Shown here piece after piece: positions 45,706-55,802 of a stretch of 64,000 nt of DNA (positions are counted from its first letter, which is position 1; every line of letters starts with the position of its first letter). The position numbers were made by a program, and so were the translations under genes. The notes beneath the pieces were generated by a model that worked only from the letters and a program-made list of their open reading frames with translations, had not been told where the DNA came from and searched no databases. This DNA comes from Fulvia fulva. Taxonomy: Eukaryota; Ascomycota; Dothideomycetes; Mycosphaerellales; Mycosphaerellaceae. The DNA lies in contig NC_063015.1 in the NCBI RefSeq assembly GCF_020509005.1, positions 3,162,001 to 3,226,000 on the forward strand, written 5' to 3'.

Positions 45706-47601
45706 ATGTTCGTCCCAATACTACGGTCACGATCGCTTTGCCGGCCTGTACATCTCGCATCGAAGACTCCCTGGTCGCGACCATTTCACGCCTCACAATC
45801 GATCATGGCAATCAAGCGCAAGGCTACGGATCCAGTGCGCCCAGATCCCTCGCCTTCGAAAAAACAACACGTAGAGGTTAAGAGAGAGCTCAGCAATGGC
45901 GAGATCAAGTTCGACCACTCCCGTATCGAAGAGAAAGTTGGCATTGTGCAACGAGAGTTCTATCCTCCAGAGATGAGCAATGAACGCGCAAAGCAATATC
46001 ATGAGGGGGAGATACCACGTCCGATCCAGGTTCTGCATGCAATGCTCGCGCAAACGAAAGCAGGACGCGAAAATATTGCAGTAGGAGAATGTCTAGTGCA
46101 TTGGTTCAAGCGTGACTTGCGACTTTTTGACAACAAGGCTCTACACCTGGCGAGTGAGAAGGCCAAGGGCAAGAATGTACCACTGGTTTGCATGTTTGTG
46201 ATCAGCCCGCAAGACTATCAAGCACACTTGACCAGCCCAGCAAGAGTAGACTTCGAGCTTCGAACACTGGATATCATGAAGAAAGACCTAGCAGAGCTAG
46301 ATATACCACTATACGTGACAACGATCGAGGACAGAAAGGACGTTATGCCGCACATCCTCGGCAAATGCACAGAATGGGGCGCAAAACACCTCTTCTGCAA
46401 CATAGAATACGAAGTCGACGAACTCCGCCGCGAAACAAAACTCGTCAAAGACGGGCTTGCCCAGGGCATCGCTCTCGAAGCCGTCCACGACGACGTAGTT
46501 GTAGCCCCTGGCGAGCTCAAGACGGGAGCAGGGAAACAATACTCCGTGTACTCTCCTTGGTTCCGCTCCTGGATCAAACACATCCACGAACACCCCCATC
46601 TCCTTAATGCCTTCGATCCTCCTACCCAGAACCCACCTTCAGCCCGCGAGAAGTTCCGCGCAATCTTCGACATGTCCACACCCTCCGCACCGTCGAACAA
46701 GAGCTTGACTCCCGAAGAAAAAGATTGCCTCACCCAACTCTGGCCCGCGGGCGAACACGAAGCACGCGAGCGTCTGGATCGCTTCCTCTCCGAAAAGATA
46801 GGAAAATACAAAGACACCCGCAACTTCCCCGCCTTGCAATCCACCGCGTCCCTGAGCGTCCACTTCTCCTCTGGAACCCTCGCAGCCCGCACCGCAGTAC
46901 GCTCCGCCCGAGACGCAAACTCCGCGAACAAGCTCGATGCCGGGAATACAGGAATTACATGCTGGATCTCTGAGATTGCCTGGCGGGATTTTTACAAACA
47001 CGTCCTAGCGCATTGGCCGTATGTCTGTATGCATAAGCCGTTCAAGTATGAGTATTCTGATATTGAGTGGGAGTATGATGAGGATCAGTTCAAGTTGTGG
47101 TGTGAAGGGCGGACAGGGTTTCCGATCGTTGATGCGGCGATGCGGCAGATGAGGAGTATGGCGTACATGCACAATCGGTGTAGGATGATTACCGCGTCCT
47201 TTCTTGCGAAAGATTTATTGATAGATTGGCGGATGGGTGAGAGATATTTCATGGAGCACCTTATCGATGGTGATTTTGCTTCGAACAACGGCGGGTGGGG
47301 GTTCAGTGCCAGCACGGGTGTGGATCCGCAGCCATATTTCCGGATCTTCAATCCTTTGCTGCAAAGTGAGAAGTTTGATATGGAGGGGGAGTACATCAGG
47401 AAGTGGGTGCCGGAGTTGAGAGGGATAGAGGGCAAGGCGATCCATGCGCCGTATGAGAGGGGCAAGGCAAAGGAGGCGGAGAAGGCCGGGTATCCGAGGC
47501 CTATGGTCGATCATAAGCAGGCTAGAGAGAAGGCGTTGGCGAGGTATAAAGGTGGATTGGGAAGGTCAACGGCGAACGTTGGTGGTGGAGTTCATAACTG
47601 A
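45706..47601 (+). CDS. phr1: Class I cyclobutane pyrimidine dimer photolyase
   Basis: This is a single exon of 631 aa from the first ATG (45706). A second in-frame ATG at 45805 begins 'MAIKRKATD'. The N-terminal antenna domain starts 'VHWFKRDLRLFDNKAL'. The FAD domain has 'WISEIAWRDFYKHVLAHWP', 'GFPIVDAAMRQM', 'HNRCRMITASFLAKDLLIDW' and 'NNGGWGFSASTGVDPQPYFR', the pattern of fungal class I photolyases. The enzyme uses blue light and reduced FAD to split pyrimidine dimers in DNA. Residues 1-33 are Arg/Ser-rich with no acidic residue and look like a mitochondrial presequence. The start at 45805 gives 'KRK' and a longer basic region suited to the nucleus. Two start sites could thus give two locations. 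This is inferred. Confidence 0.95.
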   Translation: MFVPILRSRSLCRPVHLASKTPWSRPFHASQSIMAIKRKATDPVRPDPSPSKKQHVEVKRELSNGEIKFDHSRIEEKVGIVQREFYPPEMSNERAKQYHEGEIPRPIQVLHAMLAQTKAGRENIAVGECLVHWFKRDLRLFDNKALHLASEKAKGKNVPLVCMFVISPQDYQAHLTSPARVDFELRTLDIMKKDLAELDIPLYVTTIEDRKDVMPHILGKCTEWGAKHLFCNIEYEVDELRRETKLVKDGLAQGIALEAVHDDVVVAPGELKTGAGKQYSVYSPWFRSWIKHIHEHPHLLNAFDPPTQNPPSAREKFRAIFDMSTPSAPSNKSLTPEEKDCLTQLWPAGEHEARERLDRFLSEKIGKYKDTRNFPALQSTASLSVHFSSGTLAARTAVRSARDANSANKLDAGNTGITCWISEIAWRDFYKHVLAHWPYVCMHKPFKYEYSDIEWEYDEDQFKLWCEGRTGFPIVDAAMRQMRSMAYMHNRCRMITASFLAKDLLIDWRMGERYFMEHLIDGDFASNNGGWGFSASTGVDPQPYFRIFNPLLQSEKFDMEGEYIRKWVPELRGIEGKAIHAPYERGKAKEAEKAGYPRPMVDHKQAREKALARYKGGLGRSTANVGGGVHN

Positions 47602-47633
47602 ATTTCGAAGAGCTTCGCCAGACGCTGGCTTGA

Positions 47634-47984
47634 TCACTCCTCCTCGCTACCGCTCTCGTCAGCTCTGTTGCCGTGTATGTATTGGAAGCCTCTTGATGCT
47701 TCACCCAATCTTCTGCGCTTTGGCGCAACTTCATGGTAAGACTTTGGTTTGGGGAACAACCTTTCCAGCAAGTCGTCATCGAATGGCTTTCCAGTCGCCT
47801 TCAGCAGTTTCAAAGCTGGGGTTTCTGCTCGCTGGGCTCTCCTTCTCGCCTCCAAGTAGTTCGTGGTTAGGCTTTCTTCTTGGCTTTCCTTCTTCAACCT
47901 CTTAGGCGCGGGCAATTTCTTAGGCTCGGGCGATGAGCTACTGCTGAGTGCAGCCGCCAGTGTAGTGGGTCCACGAGAAGAATG
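47634..47984 (-). other. Open 116-codon extension downstream of the WKF gene stop, same frame
   Basis: Directly after the TAG (47985-47987) that ends the WKF gene, the same frame stays open for 116 codons to a stop at 47634. The encoded sequence is compositionally protein-like: 'PAPKRLKKESQEESL', 'LEARRRAQRAETPALKLL' and 'PFDDDLLERLFPKPKSYH', ending in an acidic 'ESGSEEE'. No intron with good sites in the right phase removes the TAG. It could be a C-terminal part cut off by a nonsense change, a read-through extension, or an exon of an unrecognised gene. Confidence 0.4.
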
Positions 47985-49603
47985 CTACTCGCTCTCATGT
48001 TCACTACTATCTTCCGAACTGCTCTCATCGTCGTCCTCCGAGACCCGAGTCCTCGCCTTGCGCTTGTTGCGTTTCTTCTTCTCCAGATTGTCAGGTGTTG
48101 GTGCTTCGCTGATCTCTCTTGCTCGAGCAGGTGGTTCGACGGTGGTGGGCTCGCTCGCTGAGGACTCAATCTCGGCTGGTGTGGCTGCGTTTTCTTTGGC
48201 CAGGTCCGCATCTATCGCCGTAACGAGCTCATTCTCAAGTACGTCAAGTATTTGCTCCCCGCGCTGGCCTTCCTCAACCTCGCGTTTCATCTCTTTGAGC
48301 TGATCATCGATGTACTGAATCCGCCCAGCTCCAGAAGTGGCGTAGCGCTCGATATGTCGATGAAGAGCTTGGTAATATGCTACTCGGCGTGCTGCGGGTG
48401 TATCCACCGGCATGTCTTCTTCGTCTTTGTGGTGTTTCCAGATTCGCTTGAGCACTGAAAGGGCTTCCTCAGCCACGCGTAGCCGTGCCGCCCCTTGTAT
48501 TGTTGAAATGTACTGTACAATGGCCGGATTATGTCTGGGTGGTATGCGGTAGATGTTGAAGAGGTTCTTCAGTAGATTGTTCTGGTGCTTTTTAGAGAAT
48601 TTCCAATTTCCACGGTCCTTGTGATATTGTTGGAGGTAGTCGACGTATGGCAGTGCTTGTGTGGACGCGTCGCTGTCTTCCGTGGCACCGGTCGACTCTC
48701 TGGACGTAGACTTGGTCTTTGTGGCAGATTTGTCCTTGTCGATTAGGGTGGACTTGGAGTTCTTGACTTTCTTCTTCTTTTCTCTCTTCGGCTCCTCCAC
48801 CACAGCCGGAACTGCAGTCCTCTCGGCTGGGTCCTCGCCAGCAGCCCAGACCTTGAAGAAGTTCTGGCGGGAGAAGCCGTCCTGTCCTTTGGTGTCTGGA
48901 GTGAATGAGACTGACTTGCGTGGCGATGGTGGGCGAGCGGGCTGCTGGACCGGAGTGGCAAGCTCAGCAGTGTATTGCGGAAGAGGTGGCAGAGAGCTGT
49001 TTAGTGTCAGCCTCAAAGACTCTCATTTCAGCCGATACGTCTCCACTGGTGGCAGTAGTCTAATTTCATCGAGGCCTCGAAGTGATCCGACTTCAGATCT
49101 GGCAACGCTTCTCAACGAGGTTTTTCATAGTCAATGAACTTGCCGCTTGACCAAGAACCCGCCATCGACCATGCCAAACAGAGACCAGATGCAGTTGGGT
49201 ATCATCTCACTTACTCGTCGTCGTCGTCAAAGACGACCTTCTTAGGTGCAACACCAGCAGCTTGCAAAGTGCCGGATGGGCCTAGAGACCCGATATGTCG
49301 TTGGGGCGCCTGTGCGCGACTCCTTTGATAGTCGTCGAAAGCTGACCTCTTGCCTCCGGATGGCTTCGAGTGAATGGCAGGTCCTTCAAAGGACTTCGCT
49401 CTCTTGGCCGGTGTTGCAAGTTTTGTGTCTTCAAATGGTCGCTTTTGGGACTTGTTCAGCGTCTCCACTGGTACTGGCTTTGGTGATTGCTCGACTGGTG
49501 GTTGAACGTTCTCGGAGTCTTGAGCAGTGTCTTTTGCATATTTTAGTTTGAGTCCAATGCGCTTCCAGGCTGGTACTCGTGGGGCGGCATCGGCAGTGCT
49601 CAT
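47985..49603 (-). CDS. WKF-domain protein (C7orf50-like), nucleolar type
   Basis: There are two exons, 49603-49215 and 48996-47985, with a 218-nt intron (GTAAGTGAG to AACAG), long for this window. The product is 466 aa. The start at 49603 ('MSTADAAPRVPAWKRIGLKLK') has the better context. An ATG four codons upstream is possible. Family marks are the N-terminal 'VPAWKRIGLKLKYA', 'RKSVSFTPDTK', a Lys-rich block, and the WKF motif 'GNWKFSKKHQNNLLKNLFN' at about residue 260. The C-terminus is basic then acidic ('DDDESSSEDSSEHESE'). WKF proteins are poorly characterised. The animal relative C7orf50 is nucleolar and linked to ribosome biogenesis. The gene is head to head with proteasome alpha-1. Confidence 0.85.
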
Positions 49604-49930
49604 CGCGATTGGCATGTGCCAGTGACCTTGGTACGGCCTCTTCTCAATCACGTGGCTTGCTTGTGGCAAGTATTTGAGTGAATGGAAGTGATACAGACTA
49701 CAGTATGTCCTGGTGGTCGAGATTTCAAAGTGGCGCTAGATCTGATCGGGAAGCATCAAGCTGCGGATTCGCCGTCGCGTCACCAGCTGCCTGCAACGAA
49801 ACACACCAACTCAATCAAACACCCATCAAGCACAACCTCACCCTCACACCTTCGCCCACTCCGAACCACCGATCACATCACGTCCATACAGCTATAAACC
49901 CACCGAACCTTCCTCCACCATACCGCCGCG
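49604..49930. promoter_or_regulatory. Divergent promoter region, WKF gene and proteasome alpha-1
   Basis: This 327-bp spacer between two start codons pointing apart must contain both promoters. A C/A-rich run at about 49800-49900 precedes the proteasome start and resembles fungal 5' UTR sequence. Confidence 0.5.
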
Positions 49931-50939
49931 ATGTCTGGCAAGTCTCGCTCCAGCCGCCAATGACCACTCCAAACAGCGACTAACATGAGCATCGGCTTAC
50001 AGGCAGCGCGGGCTTCGATCGACACATCACCATCTTCTCGGACCAGGGTCGTCTGTACCAAGTCGGTGCGTGATAGCTGGATACAAGATGGTACATCAAC
50101 GGCTGATTGGACTCTCCCCAGAATATGCCTTCAAGGCCATCACCGCAGCAAACATCACATCCGTTGGCGTGCGAGGAAAGGATTGCGCGGTCGTCATCTC
50201 GCAGAAGAAGGTCCCTGTGAGTGACGACGATTTGGAGTGAAACGGGAAACAGGAGGCTATACTGACCATGCTCTTCCCGCCATCAGGACAAGCTCATCGA
50301 CCCAGCCTCCGTCTCCTATGTCTACAAACTCTCGCCCTCCGTCGGCTGCGTCATGACTGGATCAATAGCAGATGCAAGAGCGTCGGTAACGCGCGCGAGA
50401 GGAGAAGCAGCCGAGTTCAGGTACAAGTTCGGATACGAGATGCCTTGTGACGTACTGGCCAAGCGGTTGGCCAACATCTCGCAGGTCTACACACAGCGCG
50501 TGAGTATCGGAGCATGATTGGTGACGGACACAGGAGCTGATATGATGGTCAGGCATACATGCGACCCCTGGGCGTTGCGACTACACTCATCTCGCTCGAT
50601 GCCGAGTATGGCCCACAGCTGTACAAGTGCGATCCTGCGGGCTACTATGTCGGATACAAGGCCACTGCTTCGGGTCCAAAGGCGCAGGAAGCGCTAAACT
50701 TCCTCGAGAAGAAGCTGAAGAACAAGGACTGCGCAGACGGCAGCTGGGACGAAGTTGTTGAGCTGGCCATCTCCACATTAAGCACAGTCCTCAGCGTGGA
50801 CTTCAAGAAGGGCGAATTGGAGATTGGTCTCGTTGGTGGACCTCGGACGGACGGCAAGGAGGGTACCGACCCTACCTTCCGCTCACTCACCGAAGAAGAG
50901 GTCGACGAACGACTCCAATCAATCGCAGAGAAGGACTAA
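49931..50939 (+). CDS. SCL1: 20S proteasome subunit alpha-1 (PSMA6 type)
   Basis: There are five exons: 49931-49937, 50003-50065, 50122-50216, 50287-50499 and 50553-50939, giving 254 aa. The first coding exon is only 7 nt (ATGTCTG), and intron 1 starts with GC (GCAAGT) and ends CTTACAG with a CTAAC branch site. Splicing gives '[15 protein letters not shown]', as expected for the family. The other introns are GT-AG. Conserved blocks are '[20 protein letters not shown]', '[20 protein letters not shown]', '[20 protein letters not shown]' and '[14 protein letters not shown]'. The subunit sits in the outer alpha ring of the proteasome core, in cytosol and nucleus, and helps gate substrate entry. 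It has no protease activity of its own. Confidence 0.95.
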
Positions 50940-52225
50940 GCTCCAATGTCGACGCACTCCTTCAGCCCCTGCGCCGACCACTGCCTCACGCCAACACAGA
51001 CCGCATCTCGAAAAAGCATGACCTTGCTATGCGTCCAAGTCATGTCGTTTGCGCAACGGAGGAAGCTGTGCACAGCTCTGCGCCGCTGAACATGGGAGCG
51101 ATCGGCGAATCCGTAAGCCACACGTGCGCTACGGCCAATGACGTTTCTACTTGACGGACGCTACGCCAAGCTAGGCTTACCTCTCGCAGCACCTCAGCTG
51201 CAGGTGATCTGCGAACATGTCTGCTGCTGCGCTTGTTGTATACTAAGGTTCTGTTACGCAGAGCCGACGTCCACGAGGCGTTGTACTATACCAATCGTCG
51301 CACGTGGCTACCACTACCATTTTAATCCCACGATTCATCAATTGCACAGGCTGGCATTGAAACCTAAGCGCAATACCGCCCAGCTTTGGGCTGCCAGGTG
51401 CCAGGTGGGATCACTGCCGCGCTCCGCTTGTCGGGCCTTCCCAGACATGATCCTTTTCTTGCCCGTGCGCAGCTCTTAGCGATGGTCAGATGAATGATCG
51501 ACGCTACCGGCCAATGGCCACGAGACGACATCGCCAGAGCCGCACCTTATTTCAGCATTCTTACCAAAACCGGCATCGGGTCTGCAGTCTTCCAGCACCA
51601 TCCTCTCGCCATGGCTGCCTGAGCCCCACGACATTCCATGTCAACCGCCCTATGAAGCACCCAGCAGAGCCATGTCGAATGTGACGTATCGCACGCTATG
51701 TACTGTTTTGGACCCACGCCAACTACTGACCACACGTCTGACTCCCTTGGCTGCCACCAGAACCTTCTCCTCCAGCTCTCACGATCGTGTAGGCTATGCA
51801 GGGACCACTTCCAGAGAAGTAGTCCCATGTGCAAGTAACAGCATTGTCGTTGGCGTTCCTGCTTCAGATTGACGCAAGGTCCAGGTACGGATCAGCAAGC
51901 CACGGGCTTTGTGCATGTGTTCTCCTGTCAGGTACGGCACGGGGGTAAAAGTTGTCACTCGGTAGTTGGGCGGTAGGAGCCTTTTGTGAGGGACGATGGC
52001 CGTTACTCATATAGGTCTTGTGCCAGCAGCCGAGCCTGAGACATCCACATCCACCACCACGACACTCACGATACTCACGACCAGCATCGACGACAACACG
52101 ACTCAATCGGCAATTTCATTATACATCCATTCTTTCTGCATTGTACCCAATCCTGAGTCTCGACCCAAGCCTCAACACTGTCTTCCTACTCCGACTACTA
52201 TCGCCTCCCGTACCCATACACACCA
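50940..52225. other. Intergenic, about 1.3 kb
   Basis: This holds the 3' region of proteasome alpha-1 and upstream sequence of the next gene. Short frames on both strands (longest about 110 codons) do not resemble proteins. A C/A-rich run with scattered CAC/ACC triplets lies at about 52030-52110. Confidence 0.45.
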
Positions 52226-52907
52226 ATGTACATCATGGCAGACGGCCTCAACAATGCTCGCGCGATACGGGTACAGGAAATCATGAACGACTACCGCAAC
52301 ATCCAGAACTACATCGCCCAAATCCGCGCCAGCCCTTCAGCAGAAGAGTACAACGAGGAAGGATATATGGTGCTACGGCAATGCATAGCTCAGGGACAGC
52401 AGTTGCTCGCTACGCCGTTCCGGCCGGATGTCAACGGGAAGGGAGCGCCGGAGGGAAGTGAGGAGGCGGTACAGGTGCATTTGAGGAGGTGAGTGGTGAC
52501 GGCGGGAGAAGGGAGTCGGCAGTGTGGGATAGGCAGAATACTGACACGATGACAGAATCATCATCGATGCGAGTTTGAGGAGGTTCAAAGCACAGAAAGT
52601 TTACCTGCGAGCGACGGCGGCGTTAAAATGGATTAATGCGAGGAGTCAGATTCTGCAAGGACAGAGTCCGCATGCTGGACATGCGCCTGCGTTGCAGCAG
52701 GTGAGGAACCAGCTTAGGGTGGTAAGTCTTCCTTCGTCCCGTAGACCAGACTGGTTCGTGCACTGACGTTATTGACAGGAGCTCTCAGCAATCACAGACG
52801 CACGAGTGGACGCCGCTCTGCGGCAGGCAGACATGGCCGCTGGGAGGTGGTTGGAAGAAGACCCGCCTCTTGCGAACATGCAGAGGACGCTGAGCAGTGG
52901 GCACTGA
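52226..52907 (+). CDS. Small helical protein of unknown function, 185 aa
   Basis: There are three exons: 52226-52488, 52556-52721 and 52779-52907. The introns are 67 and 57 nt, GTGAGT or GTAAGT to ACAG, and all keep frame. Starts at 52226 ('MYIMADG') and 52235 ('MADGLNNA') are both possible. Predicted helices dominate: 'RVQEIMNDYRNIQNYIAQIR', 'ASLRRFKAQKVYLRATAALK' and 'ITDARVDAALRQADMAAGRW'. There is no signal peptide or membrane segment. The well-formed introns and steady frame argue that the gene is real. I do not recognise the family. Confidence 0.72.
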
Positions 52908-53323
52908 ATGACTGCCGCCTCCGGCAAGACTACGACGATCTAGCTGAGACTGCTAGTCAGTCCACGCGACCGTATCCGAGCTACGCAGGCGCCGCTCACA
53001 CAGCCCTTACCGCCCCCATCGCACCGACCCGAGTCCTGGAGACAAAGGCGAGGTCCAACTGCAAGACAGTAAGGATCATGGGAGGAATTTCTGCTGCATA
53101 CTGTTACTACTACTACAATCTTAATCCTGCATCATATCTACCACAGCGAAGCGAAGCGAAGCGCCGCGCCAAAATGTTCTATAGCGAAGGCGTCTTCGGA
53201 GGTCTATACCCACTTCAATCAATTTCGGCCCAGTCATCATACACTGCCCCCTTCACCAGACGCCGCCGCTTCATACTCAATCAACACCCAAAGATTCACG
53301 CTGAACAGCAAGGCAACCACTCA
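52908..53323. other. Convergent intergenic, 416 bp
   Basis: This lies between the 3' ends of the helical-protein gene and the C2H2 gene. It contains a short 'gcgaagcgaagcg' repeat near 53147. A long plus-strand frame crosses it but is judged spurious. Confidence 0.45.
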
Positions 53324-53933
53324 TCAACTCCTCCTCCCCCCAGTACCACCTCCCCTCTTTGGAATATCCGCCTTATGCACATCCCTCATATGCTCCACCA
53401 TCTTATCCTTCCTCCCAAACCCCGCCTGACCCACCCGATGACACCCAGCCCACTGACAATCCACCAGCGCACTCGAGTCGCGACAATGCATAGCGCTGTA
53501 GTGCCGTTCGAGATCTGCTTTGCGCGCGCAGGTGTGGGTGCAGATCAGGCAGTGGTATTCTACTCTGCGGGTGCGTTAGGCGGGAAAGGAGTTGGAGAGG
53601 GGGAGATGAGGCTTACGGTGGTTGGGGACGGGGTTGAGATGGTTGGGAGTGGGATGGGCCAGGGGAGGTTGGGGAGGTTGAGTAGGCTGATGAGGGCGAG
53701 GAGGAGTAGTAGTAGTAGGGGTTTGATGTGGAGGTGTAGGGTGAGGAGGGAGGGCTTGGGTAGCCTGTCGTTGTGGGTCTGATTGTTCGTGGTGCTGAGG
53801 ATGGGGTGTAGTCGTAGTATTGTTGGGATCTAGATGGCGGTGTTCGTTGTTCGGTGTAGTATTGTTGTTCATCTGGATAGTAGCCATATTGTTGGCCCGT
53901 GTACGAGGACGAGCCGTACTGTTGGTACGACAT
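53324..53933 (-). CDS. C2H2 zinc finger protein with Tyr/Ser/Pro-rich N-terminus, 185 aa
   Basis: There are two exons, 53933-53617 and 53564-53324, with a 52-nt intron (GTAAGC to CGCAG, with a CTAAC branch site). The first 105 residues are low complexity, rich in Tyr, Ser, Pro and Gln ('MSYQQYGSSSYTGQQYGYY'). Exon 2 encodes two C2H2-like fingers: 'YHCLICTHTCARKADLERHYSAMHC' (Cys-x2-Cys, His-x4-His type) and 'DCQWAGCHRVGQAGFGRKDKMVEHMRDVH'. The second has the longer Cys-x4-Cys form seen in fungal transcription factors. Expected roles are nucleic-acid binding and transcription control in the nucleus, but the targets are unknown. The frame across the intron is unbroken. Confidence 0.82.
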
Positions 53934-55802
53934 GATGAACGCTTTGGGAGCAAGTTGCAGACGTCTTAGTGGGTGATATCTAGAAGATGGCGACTTGGGT
54001 TTCTTGATGGGTATGACGACGACTATGCCTGTGTAAGACAAGATGATGGCAACAGCTGTTGAATAACAATAACAAGGTCGCCAACTTCACAATCTTCCTA
54101 TGGCTGCGCCAGCGAACACACGGTGACACACTTCTACTTAACCACCACCAAAGAAGGCGTCGCCCTCCACTCCTGCTGCGGTCCGGATGACATTGTAGGA
54201 CATGGAGCTGCCAAACCACACATACCATAACGATTGCCTTGCGACGTAGGTTAGATAGCCACCTCCACTGCTCGCACTAATCGCGCAAGACATGAGCGAC
54301 TCCAGTCCCGGCATCGGCCTTCGTGAGGGTAGTGGTGCCTTCCATTGGCTGTAAGAGGCGCGAAAACATGAGGCGAGCAGGGTGCGGCCTTTCGCTCCTT
54401 CTGAGCGGTGAGCAGTGGGCGTGCGCGAGGCTCAGTCGTGTTGTGAGAGCAAGTACCGAGGGTGTTTTGAGTCATTCTACCACGAGCCACGTTGCCGGCG
54501 AAGGCAGATGAATATCGTGTCATCGAGCAATGATGATTCCAGAATCCTGGATGGTGCGGTTCGGCACCGGAACCGATGGTGTGGTGCGTCTCAGGCACTG
54601 GGCTGTGTTTGTGGTACGTTCTGCCGTGGCAGGATCCATCAAAGCGGGAGGTTGAATGTCATATGACCCAGGGAGAGGCCGCAGTGAGAACTTCGTGACT
54701 CATGCATGATATCTTGACTGCCGGAAGCGATTACAGCCAGGCAAACCCGTTTGCGAACTACAATTGCGAACTCGCCGGGAAGGCGCAGCTTAGGCCTGAG
54801 GCAAGTCTGCACCGACAAAGGGCCATATCATTCTTCTGGACTTTCAGCCGTATAGTCCCTGCTGCCATTTGTTCGATCAAGGACAAGAATGTCGTGATGA
54901 CATGCGAGCCGCCGGGCATGGTGCCTCGTGCCTTCGTGAAGTGCGAAGTGAGTAGTCAAGCGAGGCTTGCCGACTTCGTTGAAGGGCTGGAGGAGGCCGC
55001 CCTCTTGGCAGAAGGGCGCAGCTTCTCGAAGCATGGGACGAAACCTGTTCCGGTTCCATGACCAGGCTGTAGGTGTGTTGATGATGCACCGTATGACTGT
55101 CGCATGTAGGCATCTACAATGTGATGCATTGTTTGTTTCGTGGCGGGGCCATAGCACTGTTCGATGTATTTGCCTTTGCCAGGCTCACCTTTCAACCCAT
55201 GACTGCGCCTACTCCCTGGTCTCTCGCACGCGGGATGTCTGATGCATTCCCGCACCATCGTGATCGTTCTGAAGCATCGTTGAGTCAGCCTCTCCGTGAT
55301 ATTGCTTGACGATGACCTGATAGCCGAAGAGATGAGCTCAAGAAACCTGCCGTGCTATTGGTCAGCTCATTCCACGTGCCGCCGTTCGCAAAGTAGAGCC
55401 ATGTCTGCATGCCACAAAGTCAAAGAGAGAGAGGCGCAGAACATAGCTAACTGTATAAACGTTAGCAGAACGCCAAACGCTCACCCCCGCCAAGCCATCG
55501 GTCACTTCCGAGTTGGCCTGCTTCGCATATCAGGGCAAGACGGCACGTGGCTAACTTCCAAGCGAAAGGCAAGAAGGCATATCGGCGGCCGAAGGTGATG
55601 TGGACATACGAAAGACGGAGAAATGTGAGGAGGTGTGAGTAGTCAGCGGTTGTGTCCACCAAGGACATTCCTGGAAGGTGAATGACATTCCCCAAACTGC
55701 CCTCTTCCAAGGAGCTTCAAAAGCGATGGTGAAGCTACTGTTATCGGGGCCCAAAAGGTGCTTCCTCCAAAGTGGAGGCAAGCCGTGAAGCTGTTCGTCG
55801 CC
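53934..55802. other. Intergenic, about 1.9 kb, no gene recognised
   Basis: This is a long gap between the C2H2 start and the 3' end of NOT3. Frames up to about 119 codons exist on both strands (for example plus 54702-55061), but none has family resemblance or splice structure. No tRNA, repeat or RIP signature is seen. Confidence 0.45.

Noticed and set aside
46218..46931. 237-codon minus-strand frame
   Set aside because: It is the antisense of the photolyase FAD domain and has no independent support.
54702..55061. 119-codon plus-strand frame
   Set aside because: It begins with ATG but has no family resemblance and sits in a long gap with similar frames on both strands.
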